From contig NZ_AOIL01000017.1 of the NCBI RefSeq assembly GCF_000337595.1, forward strand, positions 48,242 through 112,241: a stretch of 64,000 bases of DNA, in the 5' to 3' direction. Both the position numbers and the translations under genes were made by a program. The notes under the pieces are model-generated. The model ran no database searches and was not told the DNA's origin. It worked only from the letters and a program-made list of their open reading frames with translations. The stretch is from Natrialba taiwanensis DSM 12281. Lineage in GTDB: Archaea; Halobacteriota; Halobacteria; Halobacteriales; Natrialbaceae. Positions 56,100-64,000 of this stretch are shown piece after piece (position 1 is the stretch's first letter; every line of letters begins with the position of its first letter).

Positions 56100-56142
56100 A
56101 CTCGGGGTGGCCGAGTTCGGAATCGGCTCGGTTTCGAGCTGA

Positions 56143-56188
56143 TCTCTGTCTCCGTCTCGGTCTCGATCTTGATATTGATCTTGATCTA
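56143..56188. repeat. Hexanucleotide-type simple repeat after the RNB gene
   Basis: On the minus strand ATCAAG/ATCAAT units run into GAGACC/GAGACG units directly after the RNB ribonuclease stop (TAG 56186-56188), and they remain open in its frame. It looks like a replication-slippage tract rather than a coding extension. Confidence 0.4.
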
Positions 56189-57484
56189 CAGCGTCTTCTC
56201 GGCCTTACTCTCGTCTACAACTTCGATCCCGCGGTTGTTGACCGCCATCGGATCGAGGCTGACCTCCTGGAGGAACTGTTTGTACTCGCGTTCGCACTGT
56301 TCGGCGTCTTTTTGCTTGTCGCTCGCGCGGTCGCAGAGTTCGATCAGGTTTTCGGGCACGTCGTTCTGGTAGACGATCCAGTGGTTGATCAGGTCCGAGA
56401 GGCGACGGATGGGACTGGTGAAGTGGCCGTAGATTTCGAAGTTCAGCGCGTGGTGGCCGCCGAAGGGGTCGTTCATGTACTTCGCGCGGGGCATGACCTT
56501 CATCACGGCCCATTGGATCTTGTCGAGCTGGCGGCCGGGCGCTTCCTCGAGGGTGGCGTTGACTGCCTTTCGGGGGTCGTCCCAGGTGTCGCCGGGAATC
56601 GAGACGCCGTCTAGGTCCTGGATCTCGCGGAGGGCTTCGGACCACTCGTCGGGGCTGGGCTGGGGGTGGACGCGGTACATCGCCTCGACGCCACGGTCCC
56701 ACATCAGCGTGTGCGTCACGGCCTTGTTGGCCTTCAGCATGCACTCTTCGATGATCGTGTGGGCGCGGTCGCGGGAGGGGTTGAGTACCAGCGAGCCGTC
56801 TTCCTTGCGCTGTTCGTGCATCTGATCGGCGAGTTCGTGGACGAGTTTGTTTTCCTCGTGCAACGGGGCGTCGGGATCGTCGAGGCGGTTCTCGGCCTGG
56901 GAGTAGGTGAGCCGTTCGTCCGACTCGATGACGGACTTGTAGATTTCGATGTTCTCGTAGCCCAGATGCTCCTTGTCCAGGTGCATCTCGACGGTGTGGG
57001 CGAGTCGCTCCTCGTTGGGTACGAGCGAGCAAACGGTTTCGGCGAGCACCGGCGGCAGCATGTGGATCGTGTAGCCGGGCAGGTAGACCGTGTTGCTACG
57101 TTCGACTGCCTCCTCCCACATGGCCGAGTCGGGGTGGACGTAGTGGGTCACGTCCGCGATGTGCACCCAGAGGACGTACTCGTCCTCGCGTTCTTCGATC
57201 GAGATCGCGTCGTCGAAGTCCTGGGCGTCGATCGGGTCCGTCGTCCAGGTCGTCAGATCGCGTAGATCCGTACGGTCGTCGATCTCGTCTTCGATTTCGG
57301 CCTGAACGTCCTCGGTTCTGGCCTCGGCCTCGTCGAGCACCGCCGACGGGAACTCGTCGCGGATCTCGAACTTCTCGAAGAGTTCGTCGCGCTTGTTGTC
57401 GAGATGGCGGGCGAGGTCCTCGGAGATTTCGACGGGACCTTGCCCTTCGGCCGTGCCGGCTTCGGCCTGTGCGTCGTCGCTCAT
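56186..57484 (-). CDS. RNB-domain ribonuclease (RNase R/II-like)
   Basis: A 432-residue protein made almost entirely of the RNB exoribonuclease catalytic domain. The aspartate cluster that binds Mg is in DPIDAQDFDDAISIEERED, followed by YVLWVHIADVTHYVHPDSA and YTIHMLPPVLAETVCSL. It lacks the cold-shock and S1 domains of bacterial RNase R, as usual for haloarchaea, where it degrades RNA 3'-5'. ATG 57484 begins MSDDAQAEAG; the upstream in-frame codons are not convincing. It ends on a simple repeat. Confidence 0.88.
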   Translation of the reverse strand: MSDDAQAEAGTAEGQGPVEISEDLARHLDNKRDELFEKFEIRDEFPSAVLDEAEARTEDVQAEIEDEIDDRTDLRDLTTWTTDPIDAQDFDDAISIEEREDEYVLWVHIADVTHYVHPDSAMWEEAVERSNTVYLPGYTIHMLPPVLAETVCSLVPNEERLAHTVEMHLDKEHLGYENIEIYKSVIESDERLTYSQAENRLDDPDAPLHEENKLVHELADQMHEQRKEDGSLVLNPSRDRAHTIIEECMLKANKAVTHTLMWDRGVEAMYRVHPQPSPDEWSEALREIQDLDGVSIPGDTWDDPRKAVNATLEEAPGRQLDKIQWAVMKVMPRAKYMNDPFGGHHALNFEIYGHFTSPIRRLSDLINHWIVYQNDVPENLIELCDRASDKQKDAEQCEREYKQFLQEVSLDPMAVNNRGIEVVDESKAEKTL

Positions 57485-57629
57485 GACGTGGCCTACGGAC
57501 GTAAGGGTGAAAGTCGTGTCGGGATTGACATCGAATCGAGGATGCAACGGCGAACGGGGTGGCTGCGGGAGCGATGATCCCAGAACGGCACCAGAGCGAG
57601 TTCAGCGACGGTGTCACTGTCGACGGCCT

Positions 57630-58743
57630 TCACGAGGTGTCGGTTACCGCCGGAAGCGTAACGGAGAACGTCGCTCCCTCGCCGGGTTCGGATTCGACCC
57701 AGATGCGCCCGTCGTGTCGCTCGACGATACGCTTACAGAGGGCGAGTCCGATGCCGGTTCCGGAGCGCTCCTCGTGGCTGTGGAGCCGCTGGAACACCTC
57801 GAAGATCCGCTCTTGATCGTCCGGATCGATTCCGATGCCCTCGTCGTGAACGGAGAGTTTCCATTCCGAGCCCTCCGCCGTTTTCTCGGCGGTAATCGTG
57901 ATCTCCGGGCGCTCCTCGCCACTGTACTCGATCGCGTTCGATAGCAAATTCTGAAACAGTTGCCGCAGCTGATCAGCATCGCCTTGCACCCGAGGCAGCG
58001 ACTCGGCTTCGATGGCGGCCTCGTGCTCGTCGATCATCATCCGGAGGTCCTGGCGGACGTCTGCGAGGACGTCGTCCAGTTCGGTCGGCGTCAGCGGATT
58101 CCCCTCCGTATCGATGCGGGAGTACTCGAGCAAGGCGTCGATCATGCTCCGCATGCGATCCGCGCCGTCGATAGCGAACTCGAGGAACTCCTCGCCGTCC
58201 TCGTCGAACGTGTCCCCGTAGCGTTGTTCGATGGAGATAGCTCGAGACCATCCGCAGCGGTTCCTGCAGGTCGTGGGAAGCCGCGTAGGCGAACTGCTCG
58301 AGGGACTGGTTCGAAGCCTCGAGCTGTGAGATGTAATGGAGCAGATCCTTCGACTGCTCGCGGCGGACGAGCAACGAGTTCAGTCGGCGCACGAGCAGCG
58401 ACCGGTCGATCGGTGCGTCGACGATGTCGTCGATGAGGTAGGGTGGTTCGCGCTCGTGGAGATCCGGCAGCGAAACGTGGGGATTGCTGTCGGCTCGGCG
58501 GATGAGGACGACGGGACAGAAGACGGGATCGCTTCGGTCGACGCGCTCCTGAAGGGCAGTGTGATACTCGGGAAACGTGTGGTCGTCGACGAGATAGAGA
58601 TCGGCCTTGCCGATCGACTGCGTCGCGCGGATCTCGTAGTGATCCTCGAGGAGTTTCCGGAGCGCGGCGCGGTTACCCGTTTCCTCGATGAGTAACTGGA
58701 CCGTGCTCGTTGTCGGTTGCTGATTGTGCGGACTCAGCGCCAT
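57630..58743 (-). pseudogene. Histidine kinase, frameshifted
   Basis: Two frames together make one sensor kinase. The first (ATG 58743) encodes a receiver-like N-terminal domain (about 120 residues) and the start of HisKA with the H-box FAYAASHDLQEPLRMVSSYL. At about 58231-58236 the frame is lost. The rest continues in another frame: IEQRYGDTFDEDGEEFLEFA, then HATPase with N box LLSNAIEYS and G boxes (DEGIGI, GTGIGLALCKRIVE). Compared with the usual SYLQLLERRY, about five nucleotides seem missing. Either the gene is inactivated or the sequence has an error. It follows the KaiC-like gene. Confidence 0.75.
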
Positions 58744-58831
58744 GCACGATCACCGGTGTGAGAGCCTGGACACATACGACTGGACAGCATCCGACTGCGA
58801 CCACAATCGCGGGCGAGTTCCTGTTGTCGTG

Positions 58832-60303
58832 TCATTCGTATCGGGAGAGATCCGTTGGTCCGCCGGATCGAGGGACGCCCTGAAGAATACCGTGGAGTCC
58901 GGTCAGCGGATCGCCGACGCGGATTCCATCGGACGTGATTTCGAACTCGCGGAGATTGGGCTCGAAGTTGCCGGAGCGTTTCTTCAAGATCCCGACGACT
59001 TTCTGGAGGCTGCTGTCCATCTCGACGTAGCTCAGGAACAGGAGATTGTCCGCGACGTAGCTCAAGTTGTTACTCGTCGCGTTCGAGATGCCGGTGATCT
59101 GCGAAATCTCGTTCGTCACCAACACCGTTATCCCGCGGTTTTTCAGGCACCGGGTCAGCGCGTGGAGCTTTCTGACCAGATTCTCCTCGTTCCCTTGAAT
59201 CGAGGTTGTGTAGCCGTCGAGGCCGTCGATCATCACGATGTCGGTTTCCCGCTCGTCGATTTCGTCTTTGACCATGTGGGCGAACTCTCGCCCGAGAGCG
59301 TTCGCGGCTCGATTTCGGTCACCGAAAAGAGGCCGTTATCACGCATTTCGGTGACCGGCATCCCGATTGACTCCGAGCGGTGTTCGTACGTCTCGATGTC
59401 CTCTTCGAAGAGATAGACGGCCGATGTCAGTTCGTTCGCAGCCGCCTGCGTGAGCAATTGTGTACCGGTCGATGTCTTGCCGGCACCGGTCGGACCGCTG
59501 ATGAACGTCACGGTGCGCTGGTCGAAGCCGCCACCGGAGAGTTCATCGAGGCCGGGGATACCGAACTCGAGGTGGTTCGATTCGAGGGGGTGTTCGTGCC
59601 GGTCGGGGACCAGTTGCGGGAACACTTCGAGCCCGTTTTCGCGAATTTCCATCGCGTGGTCGCCCTTTCGCTGCCCGAGCGCCCGGTGTTTTGCGACCTT
59701 GATTCGGCGGCCGCCGTCGCCGCGCGTGAGTTCGATGATGCCGTCGCTGAGCGATCGGATTTCGGTATCGTACTCCTGTTCCGTCGAGGGCGTTGCAGTC
59801 GTGAGAACGGTTATCTCGCGCTGTTTGAGAAAGCGCATAAACGCGAGAATGCGCTTTCGGAACTGGTAGTCGTTGGCTTCGACGTATCGAAGCTGTGTGA
59901 TCGGATCGACGACGACCCGATCGGGATCGATCTCGCGGATTGCCTCGTGAATGTCCTGCGTGTAGCGATCCTGTTCGATGTCGCTCGGATTGACCAGATC
60001 GTAGGAGTAGTCTTCGGTGAAGAACTCGGAGTCGGGACCCAGATCGAGAAACTCCGCGCCGGAGACGTCGATATCGACCGCTTCGCCGTTCATGCGGATT
60101 TCATCTTGAGACTCTTCGCCGTGAATGAAAAGCACCGTTTCGTCGTTGGTTAGCCCCTCCTGAAGAAAGTGCATTCCGAGGAGCGTCTTCCCGGTTCCGG
60201 GTTGGCCGTGGACGAGATACATGCGGCCAGGAACGAACCCGCCATGAAGGATATCGTCGAGTCCAGCGACCCCGCTACTCAATGGAGTAGCACGATGTTC
60301 CAT
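58832..60303 (-). pseudogene. KaiC-like double ATPase, frameshifted
   Basis: A protein of about 490 residues with two RecA-like KaiC domains, of the haloarchaeal signalling type. The first has Walker A VHGQPGTGKTLLGM and catalytic text HGEESQDEIRM; the second has ISGPTGAGKTSTGTQ. At about 59284-59289 a single nucleotide appears missing: the first frame ends ...RTLSGESSPTW, while the true continuation EFAHMVKDEIDERETDIVMI is found one base off and runs to 58832, with Walker B VMIDGLDGY. ATG 60303 follows a TATA box about 29 nt upstream. It is paired with the broken histidine kinase. Confidence 0.78.
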
Positions 60304-60322
60304 GTGAGGGTTGAATGCACTT

Positions 60323-60342
60323 GCCAACTATTAATAACTGGC
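60323..60342 (-). promoter_or_regulatory. TATA box of the KaiC-like gene inside a palindrome
   Basis: The minus-strand TATA ctattaata (60328-60336) is about 29 nt before the start and is embedded in an imperfect 20-bp palindrome, matching its complement at 16 of 20 positions, so the promoter itself may be an operator. Confidence 0.45.
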
Positions 60343-60403
60343 TTGCGTCACGTTACCGGCCGCTTTATCATGTGGCATGGAAGCAACCAACAACTAGCAG
60401 GCG

Positions 60404-61228
60404 TTACAGCGTGTAGATTTCGCCGTCAAGCGCCAGTGGCTCCTCGAAGGCCTCGGCTTCCGGATAGAAGTGTGCGAGGTGGACCAAGCGAGTTCGTGTC
60501 GCGTTCAGTTCGTCGGCGAGCGCCAGCGCTCCCTCTCGGGTCATGTGTTTCGTCCCAAACGTGCGTGGGACGCCGTCGTCGTTCTCGTGTCTGCCGCCGA
60601 TCGGATGTGCATCACAAAGCGCCGCAGGAACGATGGCGTCTGCGAGGAGCAAGTCCGGCTCGGCGAGAACCTCGCGTGAGCGGTCGGGGACGGCGTAGCT
60701 CGTATCCCCCGACAGTGATAGTTTCGCACCGGTTTCCGGATCCTCGATGGCAAGTCCGTAACAGATCAGCGGGGGATGGTCCACCGGAACGAGCGTCACG
60801 TCGAACCCGCAGATCCGGACGGATTCGAGCGGCGTCGTCGGAACGACCGTGATGGGGTCGAGGTAGTCGTAGTCGTTGGCCACCGTTTCCGCGACGCTCT
60901 CGCCCGTCTGCGGGTCCGTCTCGTTTGCCGCGTACACGTCGAGTTCATCGAATACGCGAAAGACGTTGCCGAGGCCGTCGAGGTGGTCGAAGTGGATGTG
61001 GGTGATGATGGCGGCGTCGGGGAGCGGAACGGACTCGCGGAGGAACTGGTAGCGAAAGTCGGGACTAAAATCGACGAGCAGCGCCTCGCCGGTGCGCTCG
61101 TTCTCGACATGGACCGAAAAGCGGGTTCGCTCGACGCCGCGCTCTCGGGCGGCCTCGCACGTATCACAGTCGCAGCCAACGGTCGGCGTGCCGGTGGTAT
61201 CGCCGGTTCCGAGGAGGGTGACGCGCAT
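60404..61228 (-). CDS. PhnP-like metallo-beta-lactamase-fold hydrolase
   Basis: A 274-residue zinc hydrolase. The opening LLGTGDTTGTPTVGCDCDTC with AARERG is the PhnP-type N-terminus, with cysteines that bind a structural zinc. The active-site motif HxHxDH is in ITHIHFDHLDGLG, with further His in PVDHPPLICYG and a C-terminal LVHLAHFYPE. PhnP cleaves cyclic ribose phosphates in phosphonate use, but haloarchaeal relatives may act on other cyclic phosphodiesters. No phn genes are nearby. Confidence 0.85.
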   Translation of the reverse strand: MRVTLLGTGDTTGTPTVGCDCDTCEAARERGVERTRFSVHVENERTGEALLVDFSPDFRYQFLRESVPLPDAAIITHIHFDHLDGLGNVFRVFDELDVYAANETDPQTGESVAETVANDYDYLDPITVVPTTPLESVRICGFDVTLVPVDHPPLICYGLAIEDPETGAKLSLSGDTSYAVPDRSREVLAEPDLLLADAIVPAALCDAHPIGGRHENDDGVPRTFGTKHMTREGALALADELNATRTRLVHLAHFYPEAEAFEEPLALDGEIYTL

Positions 61229-61321
61229 CAGTCGTCTCCCTCGGGTGAAACGGATGTGGTTGTGCGTGTGCTCGTCCTCGAGAGCGCGCCGAGACTACAA
61301 CCGCCGAGGCAACGCGGCGAG

Positions 61322-61828
61322 TTACCGCTCGTTGCTCTCCGGAGTCGGCGAGATGAACTCGGTCCCCTCCGCGGTGGCCCGTTCGATGAACGGATGCTCT
61401 TCGTTCGCTTCGAACCGTTCGGCCGGCAGAACGTGTACCGTGAGGACGATACCGTGTTCGAGCGCGATGTCGTGTGCGAGTTCAGTAAGTGCGCGCTCGC
61501 AGTCCGTCTGTTCGTCTGCTGTTGTCGCCACCTCGGCATCCTCGATACCGACGAGCAAATCGGCTTCCGTCTGGAGGGTACTGTCACCGCGGACGGCCGG
61601 GCCGAACGCGATGAGGCGGCGAATCGACTCGCTGAACTCGGTTCGAACGCGGGCGGCGATGCGCTCGATCGGATTGTCAGTTCGTGCGGCTTTCCCGGGC
61701 TGTGTGTCCTGTCCGGTTGGTGTCCGTTGGGCAGTCTGGGCAGTCTGGGAAGTTTGGGAAGTCTGAGCAGTCTCGGCGGTCTCGAAAGGCAACCCATCAT
61801 CGGTCATCGCCTGCACATTCGAAGCCAT
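61322..61828 (-). CDS. Degenerate nucleotidyltransferase-fold protein
   Basis: A 168-residue protein from ATG 61828 (ATG 61807 is an alternative). The N-terminus is a low-complexity Q-T-A/Q-T-S repeat encoded by six 9-nt units. The rest resembles the minimal nucleotidyltransferase (MNT/KNTase) fold: SIRRLIAFGPAVRGDSTLQT then EADLLVGIEDAEV. In active enzymes the motif is GS...DxD; here it reads GP and EAD, so both metal-binding features are changed and catalysis is doubtful. MNT proteins usually act with HEPN partners; no HEPN gene is adjacent. Confidence 0.6.
   Translation of the reverse strand: MASNVQAMTDDGLPFETAETAQTSQTSQTAQTAQRTPTGQDTQPGKAARTDNPIERIAARVRTEFSESIRRLIAFGPAVRGDSTLQTEADLLVGIEDAEVATTADEQTDCERALTELAHDIALEHGIVLTVHVLPAERFEANEEHPFIERATAEGTEFISPTPESNER
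61731..61784. repeat. Six tandem 9-nt units in the nucleotidyltransferase-like gene
   Basis: Units of the gcagtctgg type (61731-61784) repeat six times with small changes and encode the Gln-Thr-Ala/Ser tract of the N-terminus. Such arrays are prone to slippage. Confidence 0.6.
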
Positions 61829-61909
61829 CGCATAAAGGCTGTTCCCCGCAGCCGTTGGCGACTCTCGGACTCTCACGCGCAGTCGACGAAACGAGTGTCC
61901 GACGGCCGG

Positions 61910-63385
61910 TTAGTGGTCGTGATCGTGATCGTGGTCGTGGTCGTCGTGGTCGTGATCATGATCGTGCCCGCCGTCACTCGCCTTTCCGATATCGCCACCC
62001 GCGACGAGCGCGTCGTGGTCGCCTTCGATCATGTCCATGTTCTTCAGATTATCCCGCTCTTCGAACTCCTCGACCGCGTTGAGCAGGTCGTCCTGGGTCA
62101 GCGTCGTCCGGTCTTCGGTCAGCGCCTCGAGCACCGCCTCGCGAAGCACCATCCGGAGGTCGCTGCCGGTCAGCCCCTGCGTCGACTCGGCGATGAGTTG
62201 TGGATCGAACTCCTCGATGTCCATCGTGCGCGTGATAACCTGCAGAATGTCCGCTCGCATGCCGTAATCCGGCTTCGGGAAGTTGATGATCTCGTCGAAG
62301 CGCCGCCAGGCCGCGTCGTCCAGTTGGTCGGGGTGATTCGTCGCCCCGATCAACAACACGTCGTCCTCGATCAGCGAAATGTTGTCGATGCTCTTGAGCA
62401 ACGTGTTGACAGCGCGCTTGAGCGCCGCGTGCTCGTCGCTGCGTCGAGTCTTGGCCACGAAGTCGAACTCGTCGATGAACAGAATACAGGGGGAAAGGCG
62501 CTTTGCCACCTCGAAGGTCTTGTCGACGTTTTTGGCCGTCTCGCCCAGGTACTGGGAGGTGATCATCGAGAGTTTGACCTCGACGAACGGCAGGTCCATA
62601 TCCCGCGCCAGCGCCTGTGCAGTCGAGGTCTTGCCAGTTCCCGGCGGGCCGACGAACAGCAACTTGCCGATCTCTCGAAGGCCGATCTCGGCGAGGTAAT
62701 CCCGGTGTTCGATCGCCTTCGAAATCTTGTCGATTTCAGCCTCCTGATCCCCGGTGAGGACCAGATCGTCGAGCGTCACGTCGACCTCTTCGGGCGCGCG
62801 AACGTCGACGAGGTCGAGCATGTCCTCGTCGTCCTCGTCGTCGAAGTACTCCTCGAGGAGGCTATCGATCCAGACCCGATCCGCCTGAATCGGTCGGTTC
62901 TGCTCGCGAGCCGCCTCGTGGCTCACCGTCCCGTCGAACGCCTCGTGATCCTCGAAGTGCTTCGCCAGCGTCGGATTCGCTTGCAATCGCTCCGTCTCGA
63001 CGCGCTCTGCGAACCACGATTCGGCCATCTCCTGCTGGGTGAGCGAAATCGAGCCGGAGAACTCGTCGCGCTCGGTGAACATCAACTCGGAGACGGCATC
63101 CCACGGTCGGTCGACGCCCGTCGCCTCGCGCGCGGTACTATTCGTCGCCGAGAGCGGGCGACGAATCCCGGCGTGGCGGCGACCGGCGTTTGCACTCCCG
63201 CTCCCGCCAGCGCCGCCGGTACCATCGTCGCTGCTCTCCTCGCCGTCACCGCTCTCATCGACGCCACCGGTCCAGAATACCCGGCGGAACGACGGCGGAA
63301 GATCGTTCTCGTCAAGCGTCCTGTCGTCCGAATACACGCTCGTCGTGAGCAGAAACTCCACGACATCGAGCGCCGCATTACTCAT
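61910..63385 (-). CDS. AAA ATPase with His-Asp C-terminal tail
   Basis: A 491-residue AAA+ ATPase. A helical N-terminal part (about residues 1-190, with a Ser/Gly-rich linker) precedes one AAA module: Walker A LFVGPPGTGKTSTAQALARD, Walker B PCILFIDEFDFVA, and sensor 1 LLIGATNHPDQLDD. Residues at the very end form an unusual tail of alternating His and Asp, which could bind metal ions. The class resembles proteasomal or FtsH/spastin-like AAA proteins. ATG 63385 has a minus-strand TATA box about 29 nt upstream. It diverges from the UspA-like gene. Confidence 0.85.
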   Translation of the reverse strand: MSNAALDVVEFLLTTSVYSDDRTLDENDLPPSFRRVFWTGGVDESGDGEESSDDGTGGAGGSGSANAGRRHAGIRRPLSATNSTAREATGVDRPWDAVSELMFTERDEFSGSISLTQQEMAESWFAERVETERLQANPTLAKHFEDHEAFDGTVSHEAAREQNRPIQADRVWIDSLLEEYFDDEDDEDMLDLVDVRAPEEVDVTLDDLVLTGDQEAEIDKISKAIEHRDYLAEIGLREIGKLLFVGPPGTGKTSTAQALARDMDLPFVEVKLSMITSQYLGETAKNVDKTFEVAKRLSPCILFIDEFDFVAKTRRSDEHAALKRAVNTLLKSIDNISLIEDDVLLIGATNHPDQLDDAAWRRFDEIINFPKPDYGMRADILQVITRTMDIEEFDPQLIAESTQGLTGSDLRMVLREAVLEALTEDRTTLTQDDLLNAVEEFEERDNLKNMDMIEGDHDALVAGGDIGKASDGGHDHDHDHDDHDHDHDHDH

Positions 63386-63409
63386 TCGGTCATCGTATTC
63401 ACCACACGC

Positions 63410-63419
63410 TCTTAACAGC
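63410..63419 (-). promoter_or_regulatory. TATA box of the AAA ATPase gene
   Basis: On the minus strand the sequence gctgttaaga is centred about 29 nt before the ATG at 63385, as for a leaderless transcript. The remaining 200 bases to 63627 show no gene. Confidence 0.5.
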
Positions 63420-63626
63420 GTCGTCACGCAATCGTCACGTACCCGGACACACGACAGTCCCCATCAGAGACTCTCCCCAGAACGCGACGACCCCTCTCGT
63501 CGCAGCGTGCGGCGCTACCGCTCGCCGGGAAACGACCTCGTGATAGCTACATCGCCACACCGTCTTTCAGCTCTCGGACCGCGACCCGGCACAACGACTT
63601 TCGTCCCCCGGCCCACACCCATCCGT

Positions 63627-63995
63627 ATGGACGTACTCGTGGGACTCGGCGGCAGCGACGAATCGATCAAAACGCTCCGCCAAACGATCGACCGAACACA
63701 GGCCGTCGGCGACGACCTCACCGTCGCCATCCTCGAGAAACCCGAGGCCAAACGCAGTCAGGACGAAATGTACGAGCAGGCCGACACGCTCCTCACCGAG
63801 GCCGACATCAACGCCGAACTCGTCCGGCTCGAAGGAGACCCCGGCAGCGCCCTCGTCGACTACACGGAACAGGGCGAGTTCGACCAACTCGTCATCGGCG
63901 GCGGCACCCTCAGCCCGATGGGAAAAATCCAACTCGGCCCGATCACCGAGTTCGTCCTGCTGAACTCGCCGACGACGGTCAAACTGGTGCGATAA
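63627..63995 (+). CDS. UspA-like protein
   Basis: A 122-residue single-domain Usp-like protein: it starts MDVLVGLGGSDESIKTLRQT and continues to LVDYTEQGEFDQLVIGGGTL with GKIQLGPITEFVLLNSPTTV near the C-terminus. The usual G-x2-G-x9-G(S/T) ATP-binding motif is altered (the loop reads GGGTLSPMGKIQLGPITE), so it may not bind ATP as typical members do. ATG 63627 begins the fold. It diverges from the AAA ATPase. Confidence 0.8.
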   Translation: MDVLVGLGGSDESIKTLRQTIDRTQAVGDDLTVAILEKPEAKRSQDEMYEQADTLLTEADINAELVRLEGDPGSALVDYTEQGEFDQLVIGGGTLSPMGKIQLGPITEFVLLNSPTTVKLVR

Positions 63996-64000
63996 CAATG

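Noticed and set aside
60776..63415. A long open frame on the plus strand (879 codons) across the hydrolase, nucleotidyltransferase and AAA genes
   Set aside because: It is antisense to three well supported genes, spans intergenic DNA, and its sequence is Arg/Val-rich without any domain; high-GC DNA gives such shadows.

Overview
The window is chromosomal DNA from a halophilic archaeon (class Halobacteria). The evidence is high GC, very acidic predicted proteins, Tat-type secretion signals, TATA boxes about 25-30 nt ahead of start codons (leaderless mRNAs), and archaeal genes such as DnaG-type primase, ribosomal S24e/S27ae and a Kae1-Bud32 fusion beside bacterial-type MutS, MutL and UvrA. Placement below class is not secure. 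I see no tRNA, rRNA, CRISPR array, insertion sequence or prophage, so this is mainly a core-chromosome segment with some accessory signalling and regulatory genes.

Layout. 1-8.4 kb: the end of a membrane protein, small secreted or membrane proteins, dnaG, a membrane-anchored HTH regulator, a DUF3311/sodium-symporter pair, and a CARF-like/winged-helix regulator. 8.5-17 kb: valS behind a Val-rich candidate leader peptide, a Tat lipoprotein, a DUF1405-type membrane protein, an acetoacetate-decarboxylase-fold protein, pdxS, and thrB followed by a membrane gene interrupted by TGA. 17-28 kb: a large taxis transducer, a branched-chain amino-acid-type binding protein, an FAD oxidoreductase, a stress protein and a lone NrfD-type membrane subunit, a methyltransferase, and small conserved proteins. 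28-35 kb: uvrA, membrane and beta-propeller proteins. 35-45 kb: rps24e-rps27ae-kae1/bud32, pyroglutamyl peptidase, a HAM1-type NTP pyrophosphatase, a PIN-like pair, a MOT1-type transporter, an AIR-synthase-like protein, thiD/thiN with an LLM oxidoreductase, and a CsaA-like tRNA-binding protein. 45-57.5 kb: mutS, an SDR, a DapA-family aldolase, mutL, rtcA, kdgK, an acetyltransferase and an RNB ribonuclease. 57.6-64 kb: a histidine kinase and a KaiC-like ATPase that are both frameshifted, a PhnP-like hydrolase, a degenerate nucleotidyltransferase, an AAA ATPase with a His-Asp tail, and a UspA-like protein.

The most striking unexplained signal is the 9-mer CTGAACTCG/CGAGTTCAG. I counted its 8-base core 47 times by eye, against about 2 expected by chance. 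It lies on both strands and both inside and outside genes. Other points worth a second look are the neighbouring frameshifted signalling genes, possible leaderless minicistrons ahead of kdgK, uvrA and pdxS, the Val-rich ORF plus hairpin ahead of valS, and palindromes over several promoters. All counts and alignments were made by reading; no database search was run.
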